From contig CAKPHU010000002.1 in NCBI GenBank assembly GCA_934162125.1, positions 62,001 to 126,000 of the forward strand: a stretch of 64,000 bases of DNA, read 5' to 3'. The translations under genes were made by a program, and so were the position numbers. This document shows positions 8,029 to 15,722 of the stretch, in pieces (the stretch's first letter is position 1; each line of letters begins with the position of its first letter). The stretch is from an uncultured Bacilli bacterium. Its GTDB lineage: Bacteria; Bacillota_I; Bacilli_A; RF39; UBA660. The notes beneath the pieces are model-generated. The model made no database searches. It worked only from the letters and a program-made list of their open reading frames with translations, and was not told the origin of the DNA.

Positions 8029-8596
8029 TTTCTTCCTCCAACTTCAAAGAAATAATATTTCTAAGTCTCTCATTTTCCTTAGTCAAATCATCATCTATTT
8101 TTATTTTTTCTAAAAACTCTATTTTAATACCTTTTCCAAATACTCTAAATTTACCAGTAATGACAAAAGGTACCACATAACTATCAGTATCATTTGCCAT
8201 CTTTACTGCTCCAATTTTAAAAGGAAGAGTAACATCATCAGTCTTATTAACAGTTCCTTCTGGAAATATTCCAATAACTTTTCCTTCTTCTAGTACTTCT
8301 CTAGCACTACTTAAAGCATCTTTATCATGGATCTTTCTATTAACCGGAATACAACCACATGCTGGAAAAAAATATTTTCCCATTCCTTTAAAAAGTTCTA
8401 TCTTTGCTAAAAAATGTACTTTTCTCCTCACCGCACAAATAATTAAAACTGGATCCATCCACTTTGTATGATTACCAGCTAAAACTACTCCACCAGTACG
8501 TGGAATATTCTCTCTACCTACTATTTTAGGATGAAATAGCAAATAAAAAGGACCTATCCCAATAAATTTAAGTATATAGTAAAACGTATCTTTCAT
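8006..8596 (-). CDS. 1-acyl-sn-glycerol-3-phosphate acyltransferase (PlsC family), copy 2
   Basis: A 196-residue PlsC-family protein with HX4D as NHTKWMD (H43, D48), FPEGTVNK (E112) and an N-terminal hydrophobic segment. The upstream GTG at 8605 looks like part of a weak Shine-Dalgarno (GTGAT), so the ATG at 8596 is preferred. It is the first gene of the acyltransferase / acyl-CoA synthetase / acyltransferase operon. It is clearly paralogous to copy 1, sharing GxIGxFPEGTxN and the GxIPVxR segment. Confidence 0.87.
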   Translation of the reverse strand: MKDTFYYILKFIGIGPFYLLFHPKIVGRENIPRTGGVVLAGNHTKWMDPVLIICAVRRKVHFLAKIELFKGMGKYFFPACGCIPVNRKIHDKDALSSAREVLEEGKVIGIFPEGTVNKTDDVTLPFKIGAVKMANDTDSYVVPFVITGKFRVFGKGIKIEFLEKIKIDDDLTKENERLRNIISLKLEEENGHNKED

Positions 8597-8643
8597 AATA
8601 ATCACAATGAAAATTATATTATATAAAATAAAAATAGTAAATA

Positions 8644-9366
8644 TTATTTTACTATTTCCGTTTTTGTAAGTGAATTATAAATAATAATTTTTCTTTCGTG
8701 TACCCTTTCATCTAAAAGATTATTTTCAGTAAGTTGTCTCTTTGTCTCCATACTAACCCCATGTGATCCATCTACTAATTTGACCCCAGGCATTTCTTCT
8801 AAAATCTCTTTTTTTATAAAAGGATAATGTGTACATCCTAAAACAATAGTATCTATATTTTTATCTTTATATGGTAAGAATGTTTCTTGTAAAATATTCT
8901 TAATTTTTTCTTCATTTTTAGTTTCAATCGCATTAGCTAAACCTGGACAAGAAACTAAATAAATATTTTGATCTTTTCTCTTATTATCTCTTATCAGTTC
9001 TGCTGTTCTTAAAGAATGTGTTGTCGCTTCAGTTGCCATTACTAAAGTATTTTTTGAGTCATGATCACAAGCTACTTTAATAGCGGGAACTGTTCCAACA
9101 AAAATCATCTCTGGATATTTTTCTCTTAACTTTTTCATAACTCTTGTTGTAGCTGTATTACAAGCAATAACTATTATTTTTGCCCCATTTTCTTTTAAAA
9201 CATCTACAATATGACTTGTTATTTCTAATAATTCTTGATCACTTTTTTCACCATATGGATTATTAATACTATCACCATAATAGTAAAAGTCTTCATTAGG
9301 AAGAACTTTTTCTAACTCTTCTAAAACACTAAGTCCCCCTATTCCAGAATCAAAAACTCCAATCAT
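8644..9366 (-). CDS. murI: Glutamate racemase
   Basis: Converts L-glutamate to D-glutamate for peptidoglycan. The N-terminal IGVFDSGIGGLSVL motif and both catalytic cysteines are visible: C69 in ACNTAT and C178 in GCTHYPF. The 240-residue length is slightly shorter than many MurI proteins (about 260-270) but spans both lobes. A good Shine-Dalgarno (GAGGGTG) precedes the ATG. The gene presence fits a walled bacterium, as do murB, murE and murG in this window. Confidence 0.95.
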   Translation of the reverse strand: MIGVFDSGIGGLSVLEELEKVLPNEDFYYYGDSINNPYGEKSDQELLEITSHIVDVLKENGAKIIVIACNTATTRVMKKLREKYPEMIFVGTVPAIKVACDHDSKNTLVMATEATTHSLRTAELIRDNKRKDQNIYLVSCPGLANAIETKNEEKIKNILQETFLPYKDKNIDTIVLGCTHYPFIKKEILEEMPGVKLVDGSHGVSMETKRQLTENNLLDERVHERKIIIYNSLTKTEIVK

Positions 9367-9401
9367 TTAATCACACCCTCTAAATATAATTATATCATAT
9401 T

Positions 9402-9875
9402 CTATTTTAAAATCTCACTAAGTATTCTACTAACACTTTGAATAACTAATTCTTTATTTTCTTTGCGTGAAGCTAAAGTTGCCTTTACTAATTCATGATA
9501 ATGTTTATCATTTTTCTTATCAAAAACACTAACATAAACTACATTATCTTCTCCATATGGGTTACATTTATCTACTCTATTAAGTTTACCAGTAATACCA
9601 ACTCCAATATCACTATCAGCAAACTTACTAATATTAGAACTCATCTCATCCGCAACTTCAAAACTATAAACTGTATACTTATTAAGTATTTTCTCATCAA
9701 CACCCATCTTAACCTTAAATTCATTCGCATAAGTAACAGCACTAAACTTAATAACTTCACTAGCACCTTCTATATTAGTTAAAGCATTAGTAAAACCACC
9801 CCCAGTACATGATTCCATTGCACTTATTGTTAAACCTTTATCCGTAAGTATCTTAACTATTTCTTTTAAATCCAT
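9402..9875 (-). CDS. pncC: CinA C-terminal domain protein, nicotinamide-nucleotide amidohydrolase (PncC)
   Basis: 157 residues corresponding only to the CinA C-terminal domain, with ISAMESCTGGGFTNALTNIEGAS, SAVTYANEFKVKMGV and VGITGKLNR. PncC deamidates nicotinamide mononucleotide in pyridine-nucleotide salvage. The MoaB-like N-terminal half of full CinA is absent, as in stand-alone PncC proteins. Within the core, GITG is followed by KLNRVDKCNPYG instead of the usual GPxG stretch. The start has the Shine-Dalgarno GGAGATG. Stand-alone PncC activity is inferred from the family. Confidence 0.85.
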   Translation of the reverse strand: MDLKEIVKILTDKGLTISAMESCTGGGFTNALTNIEGASEVIKFSAVTYANEFKVKMGVDEKILNKYTVYSFEVADEMSSNISKFADSDIGVGITGKLNRVDKCNPYGEDNVVYVSVFDKKNDKHYHELVKATLASRKENKELVIQSVSRILSEILK

Positions 9876-9904
9876 CTATATCATCTCCACTATCATTATA
9901 ACAC

Positions 9905-9931
9905 AAAAAAGGAATTCTATTTGTGAATTCC
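9905..9931 (-). terminator. Intrinsic terminator of the two-component operon
   Basis: A 7-bp stem GGAATTC/GAATTCC (9911-9917, 9925-9931) is followed by six T on the minus strand. The stop codon of the histidine kinase gene lies at the edge of the stem. Confidence 0.8.
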
Positions 9932-11194
9932 CTTTGTAATGATAAATGAGACTCCCTTTTTTTCATTAACTATTTCAATATCATAGCCCATAATATTTAA
10001 AGTCTTCTTAACAATAGATAGTCCTAAGCCAAATTCGCCTTTGATTCCCTTTCGGAACGGAGTAAAAATTCCTTCAAGAAAATCTTCATCAATATTATCG
10101 CCGTCATTATATAAAACGATTTTGTTCTTAGTAACTGTAATTTTAATAGTTTTATTGGCATATCTTATAAAATTGCCTAATAGGTTGTCGAATATAGTTT
10201 CCCAGTTATCTACTGTTCCCACAAAAGTAGCTTTCTTATCAATTTCAACTACAAACTTAAGCTCCTTTCTATGAAATTTAAATTTTTCTACTTCTGTATT
10301 AATGATATTTGCTATATCAACTGGTACTAATTCAATTTTTTTCTGAGTTTTTAAATAGTCTAATTTGTTTAAGTAAAGAAGTGAGTGTACTTTTTGTTCA
10401 AGTTTTGAAGTCTGTTCTTTGATAACTGTCAAAGCCGTATCTTTATCTTCAACTTCATCTTCAACAGCTTCAATATATGATTTTATAACGGTGAGAGGTG
10501 TTTTAAAATCATGTGAAATATTTTGATACATCTGATTACGATATTCTTCCTGGTTTATTAAAGAAAGTCGCATATCTTCTATTGCTAAGTCAAGAGATTT
10601 AATCTCATCATCAATTTTAAAATCAACTATGTGGTTATAGTCTGGATTATCAATATTATCTATTTTGTTCTTTAATTTTTCAATTTTCTTAACTATTAAT
10701 GAAGACCACGAAACAAGTAAAAAGCCTATCGTCAAACAAGTCAGTAACACTATTGGAAATATTGTCTCTAATATTTCCGACTTTGTTTTATTAATATAAC
10801 TATCATTTGTCAAAGCAATCTTATATCCATTATTGTAATTAAGCATATAGTAGTAGTATGTTTTATGGTTATAAAAGAACTTTCCATAGTCTCTTTTCAT
10901 ATAATTTAATAGTTTATCATAGTCGTCAATGGCAATAACATCTTTTAGATTATCAGTTACTATTACCTGATCCCCTACTACATACAAGTAAGCAACTTCT
11001 GTATCAAGCAACTTATAATCAACATTGGCATTAACTAACTTAAGTGGTTCTTTCAAGTAGCTATATATATTTTTTTCTGCTACTGGTAATATTACTGTTG
11101 GTAATACTAATCCTAGTGAAATAAATAGAAGTACAAACGCAAAACCTATGAGCCAGATTAACTGTTTTCCAAGTCTATTCTTCATGTGTTTCAT
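9917..11194 (-). CDS. Sensor histidine kinase (two-component system)
   Basis: A 425-residue membrane kinase. TM1 is at about residues 11-37, an extracytoplasmic sensor domain spans about 38-143, and TM2 is at about 145-165. A HAMP-like linker follows, then the H box NISHDFKTPL with phospho-acceptor H228. The HATPase domain has LLGNFIRYANK (N box) and GEFGLGLSIVKK (G box). The ATG overlaps the response regulator stop as ATGA, so this start is secure. The signal is unknown. It partners the OmpR-type regulator encoded just upstream. Confidence 0.92.
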   Translation of the reverse strand: MKHMKNRLGKQLIWLIGFAFVLLFISLGLVLPTVILPVAEKNIYSYLKEPLKLVNANVDYKLLDTEVAYLYVVGDQVIVTDNLKDVIAIDDYDKLLNYMKRDYGKFFYNHKTYYYYMLNYNNGYKIALTNDSYINKTKSEILETIFPIVLLTCLTIGFLLVSWSSLIVKKIEKLKNKIDNIDNPDYNHIVDFKIDDEIKSLDLAIEDMRLSLINQEEYRNQMYQNISHDFKTPLTVIKSYIEAVEDEVEDKDTALTVIKEQTSKLEQKVHSLLYLNKLDYLKTQKKIELVPVDIANIINTEVEKFKFHRKELKFVVEIDKKATFVGTVDNWETIFDNLLGNFIRYANKTIKITVTKNKIVLYNDGDNIDEDFLEGIFTPFRKGIKGEFGLGLSIVKKTLNIMGYDIEIVNEKKGVSFIITKGIHK

Positions 11195-11850
11195 GATAAT
11201 CTGTACCCATACCCATAGATAGCATTGAGACTAAGTAATGGCATCTTTTTACGTAATCTTCTAACTAAGTCATCTACCACTCTGTCAGAGCCAAAATAGT
11301 CATTCCCCCATATCTCATTTAATATTTCTTCTCTTGAAAAACCTTTATTAACATTTTTTAAAAATAATACTAACAAGTCAAACTCTAATGTCGTAAGTTT
11401 AATCTCTTCATTATCTTTGCTTACTATTCGTTTTGTTAAATCCACTCTATATTTATCATATGTAATTAAATTACTATCTTTATCTTTGTAAACTCTCTTA
11501 ATAATATTATTAACTCTAAGTACTAATTCTTTACTCGAATATGGCTTTGTAATATAATCATCACTTCCAAGTTCCAATCCTAAAATTTTATCCAAGTCTT
11601 GATCTCTTGCTGAAGTAAAGATAACTGGTACTACTTCATCTTTTTCTCTGATGGCTTTAATAATATCATATCCATTTACATCATCTTCTAGCATAATATC
11701 TAGAATCCATAAATGAACTTCATTTCCAATATAATTGATAGCATCCATTCCCTTACTAAATGTAACAACATTATATCCTGCTTTTTCTAAATAAGTTTTA
11801 ATAAGAGAGGATAAATTTAATTCATCTTCAACTAAACATATATTATACAT
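11191..11850 (-). CDS. OmpR/PhoB-family response regulator
   Basis: A 219-residue DNA-binding regulator. The receiver domain has acidic residues E8-D9, phosphorylation site D51 (LWILDIM) and conserved Lys in YITKPYS. A winged-helix Trans_reg_C domain occupies about residues 125-219 (LTTLEFDLLVLFLKN ... VDDLVRRLRKK). Its gene overlaps that of the cognate kinase by 4 bp. Tandem 8-bp direct repeats with an 11-bp period lie upstream (11937-11955), the spacing typical of OmpR-class sites, so autoregulation is possible (inference). Confidence 0.93.
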   Translation of the reverse strand: MYNICLVEDELNLSSLIKTYLEKAGYNVVTFSKGMDAINYIGNEVHLWILDIMLEDDVNGYDIIKAIREKDEVVPVIFTSARDQDLDKILGLELGSDDYITKPYSSKELVLRVNNIIKRVYKDKDSNLITYDKYRVDLTKRIVSKDNEEIKLTTLEFDLLVLFLKNVNKGFSREEILNEIWGNDYFGSDRVVDDLVRRLRKKMPLLSLNAIYGYGYRLS

Positions 11851-11868
11851 AGATTACCACCTACCAAT

Positions 11869-11874
11869 AGTATA
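11869..11874 (-). promoter_or_regulatory. Putative extended -10 of the two-component operon
   Basis: On the minus strand TATACT is preceded by TGC, an extended -10. No good -35 is visible, as expected for an activator-dependent promoter. Confidence 0.4.
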
Positions 11875-11936
11875 GCATGTTTTTGCTAACTTTTATATCC
11901 TTATCTGCATCCCTCCTTACATCTTCATCATACTAT

Positions 11937-11955
11937 TAAATTATAGCTAAATTAT
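11937..11955. promoter_or_regulatory. Tandem direct repeat, possible response-regulator operator
   Basis: TAAATTAT occurs at 11937-11944 and 11948-11955, exactly 11 bp apart. It lies in the 139-bp gap upstream of the response regulator gene. The assignment as an operator is inference. Confidence 0.35.
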
Positions 11956-11979
11956 CGAAGAATTATGGGATATTATGTG

Positions 11980-12005
11980 AAAAAAAATCTTAGTTGCCTA
12001 AGATT
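11980..12005 (-). terminator. Intrinsic terminator of the nucleotidase gene
   Basis: An 8-bp stem AATCTTAG/CTAAGATT (11986-11993, 11998-12005) with TTGC loop and a following T run on the minus strand. Confidence 0.85.
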
Positions 12006-12529
12006 TCTAATACTTCATGCCATGATTCTGCTCTAAGTCCCACATTAGGATATCTTCTTCTATCATCAAATAAAATAACCTTTATTCCATGTTTAGTTAA
12101 AGCATCATAGTTTTTTATGTCATCATCAATTAAAACATCTATGTTATTTTTAAGACAGACCATTGCTTTCTGTTCAGCATAAACATTAAAAAATATTCCA
12201 TCATATGTAATGTCATTTCTCTTAAGCCAGGCTTCAGTCAACGTATCCATATCAAAGAGTTCATCCATAAAATCATTACTACGAGCTGTAATAATAAATA
12301 TTTCGTTGTTCTCTCTAAGTTTAGGATAAACCTCTACAAAGTCTCTTTTAACTGAATCCTCTTCAAGTATTTCTCTTAAATAAACTTTATAAAATTCTTG
12401 AACTTCATTAGGATTCATAAATAAATCTTCAACTGTTATATTTTTATCATAAGCATAAGCTTTTGCAAAATCATTGATCAACTTTGTAGTATTACAAACT
12501 GTATCATCTAAATCAATACCAATCCTCAT
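11990..12529 (-). CDS. HAD-superfamily 5'(3')-deoxyribonucleotidase-like protein
   Basis: About 179 residues. The N-terminus MRIGIDLDDTVCNTT carries the HAD nucleophile pair D6/D8 of the NT5C type. Later motifs are IFIITARSN (Thr motif II) and VDVLIDDDIKNYDAL..., VILFDDRRR (acidic motif IV). Members dephosphorylate deoxynucleoside monophosphates; the substrate here is inferred. The frame extends upstream to 12556, but the ATG at 12529 gives the canonical HAD N-terminus. This start overlaps the ylbL-like gene by 17 bp. Confidence 0.8.
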   Translation of the reverse strand: MRIGIDLDDTVCNTTKLINDFAKAYAYDKNITVEDLFMNPNEVQEFYKVYLREILEEDSVKRDFVEVYPKLRENNEIFIITARSNDFMDELFDMDTLTEAWLKRNDITYDGIFFNVYAEQKAMVCLKNNIDVLIDDDIKNYDALTKHGIKVILFDDRRRYPNVGLRAESWHEVLEILGN

Positions 12530-13541
12530 ATTTATTATCCAACCTTTCCAAAGCACTAATGGCTTCTTCTAATGTACTAACTCCTATAATCGTAATATTA
12601 TAGTTCTTTTCTTTTTGTAATTTTACACATTCTTCATAATTTTCGCCATTAGGTACTAAGAAAATATCTGCTTTACCACGAACAGCTCCCATTAATTTAT
12701 ATTTAACTCCCCCAATACTGCCAACACTACCATCTTCATTAATAGTACCAGTACCAGCTATATCATACTTACGAGTTAAATCCTCTTTTACTAACTTATC
12801 ATATATTGTAAGAGCTGTCATAAGTCCTGCTGAAGAACCACTCTCATTTTCCTTAAAGGCTAATTTAATAGTTGGTTCAGTCTCATACGTTGCTACTTTA
12901 GCAATTCCAACCCCTAATATTTTTTTATCTTCATATGCATATACTTTACTTTTAAATGTAACTTCTTCTTTGTCTCTCTTAACTTTAACTAGAACTTCTT
13001 CCTTATCAAGACTATTAATATATTCTGAAACACTACTTTTATCATTAAAAGTCTTATCATCAATACTTAATAATTGATCCCCTATCTTAAACTCAGTTGG
13101 AAATTCTTTCAAAGTATAATTAACAAATAATTTAGAACTCTTCTCTTTTATTTCTTTTTCAGCCAAAGTATACGCAACTTTTGTCGCAATAGAGTTTGAC
13201 TCCAACAAGTTTAATTTACCTCGTGTATCCAAATCCTCCATTGATTCCTCATCAATTTGATAATCACTAATAGGTTCTGCTTCCCATCCTGGTATTATAA
13301 AACTAAGTAAATATAATCCTACTCTACCATCTGCTTCTCTAACATAAGAAAGATTTAAGCTACCTCTACTAACATATTCTTCTGACAAAATAACTCGATC
13401 ATCCATCGAACTAATGCCTCCACCAACAGTTATATAATAATCAACTGGCCACATGAATATAATTAGAGAAAGAAAGAAAGAAATCAAAAACACATATTCT
13501 TCAAGAATAAAGTCAACTACCGCATTATAGATCTTCCTCAT
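12513..13541 (-). CDS. ylbL: Membrane-anchored PDZ / Lon-type serine protease (YlbL/SepM-like)
   Basis: An N-terminal transmembrane helix (about residues 15-31), a large extracellular segment, a PDZ region (EFKIGDQLLSIDDKTFND) and a C-terminal Lon-type proteolytic domain. The catalytic Ser is in ESGSSAGLMTAL and the catalytic Lys in GGVKYKLMGA. The architecture matches B. subtilis YlbL and streptococcal SepM, which cleave extracellular substrates. The start is the ATG at 13541, after AGGTG. A divergently transcribed YlbJ-like gene lies only about 40 bp away, preserving the ylbJ-ylbL association of Bacillus. Confidence 0.88.
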   Translation of the reverse strand: MRKIYNAVVDFILEEYVFLISFFLSLIIFMWPVDYYITVGGGISSMDDRVILSEEYVSRGSLNLSYVREADGRVGLYLLSFIIPGWEAEPISDYQIDEESMEDLDTRGKLNLLESNSIATKVAYTLAEKEIKEKSSKLFVNYTLKEFPTEFKIGDQLLSIDDKTFNDKSSVSEYINSLDKEEVLVKVKRDKEEVTFKSKVYAYEDKKILGVGIAKVATYETEPTIKLAFKENESGSSAGLMTALTIYDKLVKEDLTRKYDIAGTGTINEDGSVGSIGGVKYKLMGAVRGKADIFLVPNGENYEECVKLQKEKNYNITIIGVSTLEEAISALERLDNKYEDWY

Positions 13542-13582
13542 TCTTATCACCTACATATCATTATAACAAGAAAGGGACATTT

Positions 13583-14446
13583 ATGAAACAAAGAAACTTA
13601 TTAGTTTACACAATATTACTTATTTTAGTCTTTTATTTTCTAAATTCCACTCTAATTATCGAAGAAACCATTACTTACACCGAACTTTTCATCACAAAAT
13701 TATTCCCAACTAGTTTCCTTATATATATAATATCTGATCTATTAATCAACTATAACATCACGACCCTTCTAAATAAAAAAGGTCATGGTGCCTTTCTATA
13801 TATAACTATAATGAGTATGCTTACTGGTTTTCCGTCTGGTCCTAAATATGCAAAAGATCTCTTAGATAAAAAATTAATATCTAAAGACTATGCCAACTAC
13901 TTAATAATGTTTACTCATTTTCCTAATCCCTTATTTATTCTAGGATCTGTCAGCACTATTAAAGGTATTAATACTCTAAAATTATTAATAATCATTATAC
14001 TAAGTAATCTTCTTATCGCCGCAATCTTTAAAAAGAAAGAAACTATTACTCTGCCTAGTACTACTCCAACTAGTTTTTCTAAAGCCCTTTCTACTGGAAT
14101 TTACTCATCTCTAAAAATCATAATCTTAATTTATGGAAGTTGTCTCTTCTTTACTCTAATTGCCAGTATTCTAAATAAATATTTAACTATGTCTCCTCTT
14201 CTATATACTTTAACTAATATGTTATTCGATCTAACTAAAGGTATCTTTTCTACTCCCATCTTAAAAAGTAACACTTTAAAAGAACTAATCATTTTATCAG
14301 CTACAATCTTTGGTACTCTTCCTATTCATATCCAAATAAAAAGCATCTTAGATGATGCTTCTCTTTCTTATCATAAATTCCTTCTAGGACGTACTCTAAG
14401 TACTATAATTGCCCTAAATATTTATTTTATTCTTACTTTATTCTAG
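13583..14446 (+). CDS. YlbJ/SpoVV-like integral membrane protein
   Basis: A 287-residue polytopic membrane protein with roughly eight hydrophobic segments. The central motif TGFPSGPKYAKDLLDKKLISKDYANYLIMFTHFPNPLFILGSV closely follows the YlbJ pattern (G-P-S/T-G-K ... LxxFTxFxxPLFIxGxV). YlbJ (SpoVV) is required for dipicolinate transport in Bacillus sporulation and has a nucleoside-transporter-like gate fold. The divergent ylbL neighbour supports orthology. The start has the Shine-Dalgarno AAAGGGA. The 3' end overlaps the convergent prepilin gene by 4 bp. Whether this organism makes spores is not proven by this gene. Confidence 0.78.
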   Translation: MKQRNLLVYTILLILVFYFLNSTLIIEETITYTELFITKLFPTSFLIYIISDLLINYNITTLLNKKGHGAFLYITIMSMLTGFPSGPKYAKDLLDKKLISKDYANYLIMFTHFPNPLFILGSVSTIKGINTLKLLIIIILSNLLIAAIFKKKETITLPSTTPTSFSKALSTGIYSSLKIIILIYGSCLFFTLIASILNKYLTMSPLLYTLTNMLFDLTKGIFSTPILKSNTLKELIILSATIFGTLPIHIQIKSILDDASLSYHKFLLGRTLSTIIALNIYFILTLF

Positions 14447-15060
14447 AAATAATTAATTGGACAAACAATATCTATTCCATATCTTGTACCTAAATCAGGA
14501 TGATAAAATCCTATATATATAGTAAGGATATTATTATCTTTATTAATATCGACATTATTAATTCTTAAATCTAAAACTTTTTCACCACACTGATTTTCTC
14601 CATATCCAACATCAGGTAAATCATAAGTCATTAGATTACCCTCTTCCCCATATTGAATTGAAAAAGCATCATTAATCTTTTCACTAGCACAATCAACTAC
14701 TGAATAATCTGACGCAAGTCTTCTATTAATTACCAATTGTTTTTTTGATCCATCTCTAAACAAGAAATCAACTTTAAATACTTTACTAGGAAGGTTTTCT
14801 GGTTTTCCTTTTGTTTCATTAATTGTTTCAGATATCTCTGCACTAACTAATCCTTTTTTTATTAAATCATCTTGTATTTCCTTTGTAAGTAAATTCTTAT
14901 AAGTAAAGATCTTTTCTTTAGCAGATTCAATACTCTGTTTATTTTTATAAGAAGCAATTGAACTATACATTGAAACAGCTAAAATTGACATAAGCACAAA
15001 ACAAACAAGAATCTCAACAGCTGTCATACCACGATTATTTAATTTCTTTAACTTAAACAT
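14443..15060 (-). CDS. Type IV prepilin-like protein (class III signal peptide)
   Basis: 205 residues with a short basic leader (MFKLKKLNNRG), then MTAVEILVCFVLMSILAVSM. This is a prepilin peptidase site (RG/MTAVE, Glu at +5) and the hydrophobic pilin alpha helix. The globular part contains two Cys pairs that could form disulphides. It resembles minor pseudopilins (ComGF/GspJ type), but the exact type cannot be set. It follows a second prepilin gene with a TAATG stop/start overlap. The pilus ATPase is divergently encoded next to them, so this is a pilus locus. Confidence 0.85.
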   Translation of the reverse strand: MFKLKKLNNRGMTAVEILVCFVLMSILAVSMYSSIASYKNKQSIESAKEKIFTYKNLLTKEIQDDLIKKGLVSAEISETINETKGKPENLPSKVFKVDFLFRDGSKKQLVINRRLASDYSVVDCASEKINDAFSIQYGEEGNLMTYDLPDVGYGENQCGEKVLDLRINNVDINKDNNILTIYIGFYHPDLGTRYGIDIVCPINYF

Positions 15061-15629
15061 TATTTCTTCACCTCCATAGTAGAATAAGCATAATAATCAT
15101 TATCATCCTTAGTATGATGAAATTCAATTATTACTCGATATGGTGCATCATTTAAAGAAGGTGTTATATATTTAGGTAAATAAACCATATAATCTTGCAA
15201 ACCACTACTAAAACCATCATTACTTGCTACAATATTTTTAAATTCCTCAGTATTAAATTTTATAAGATAAATGTTTTCAATTTCCATTGCCTTTGTCAAA
15301 TTATTACATAAAAGTTTTGTATAAGTATCTCCATCAACAATATCATTATCACAAGTAAACTTATAGTATTTACAATTAGCTTCATTGTCACCACAAGTTT
15401 CCTTATTAACACTATCTATAAAATCTCTCTTCGCACTATTACTTTGAATTATTCTTTTTATCCAATAAGCAGAGTATTTTCCATCAATATCATCATAAAC
15501 TTCTCTCTTCTCATACTCACCAATTAAAGGATAAAAGTTTACATAAATAAGTGTAAAGATTGTCATCGCAAACACTGCTGCTATTAAAGTTTCAACCATC
15601 ATAAAACCCTTCTCATTCAATTTAAACAT
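15060..15629 (-). CDS. Type IV prepilin-like protein (class III signal peptide)
   Basis: 189 residues. The N-terminus MFKLNEKGFMMVETLIAAVFAM has the KG/FMMVE prepilin cleavage site with Glu at +5 and a hydrophobic helix. The C-terminal globular domain has three Cys close together (TCGDNEANCKYYKFTC). It is probably a minor pseudopilin of the competence/type IV-like pilus. It is co-transcribed with the following prepilin, and the assembly ATPase gene lies divergently about 90 bp away. Confidence 0.83.
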   Translation of the reverse strand: MFKLNEKGFMMVETLIAAVFAMTIFTLIYVNFYPLIGEYEKREVYDDIDGKYSAYWIKRIIQSNSAKRDFIDSVNKETCGDNEANCKYYKFTCDNDIVDGDTYTKLLCNNLTKAMEIENIYLIKFNTEEFKNIVASNDGFSSGLQDYMVYLPKYITPSLNDAPYRVIIEFHHTKDDNDYYAYSTMEVKK

Positions 15630-15644
15630 TTTCTCATCTCTTTC

Positions 15645-15673
15645 TTGCTATTATTATAAAACTATTATATAAT
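15645..15673 (+). promoter_or_regulatory. Putative promoter of the pilus ATPase gene
   Basis: TTGCTA (15645-15650), 17-base spacer and TATAAT (15668-15673) on the plus strand, about 50 bases before the ATG at 15723. Confidence 0.65.
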
Positions 15674-15722
15674 AAAATATAGTAAAATACCATAGTAAAA
15701 GTACAATAAAGGGGCTGAAAAA

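Noticed and set aside
9402..9875. Truncated cinA
   Set aside because: The length fits stand-alone PncC proteins, and the start has a good Shine-Dalgarno. No remnant of the MoaB-like half is visible upstream.
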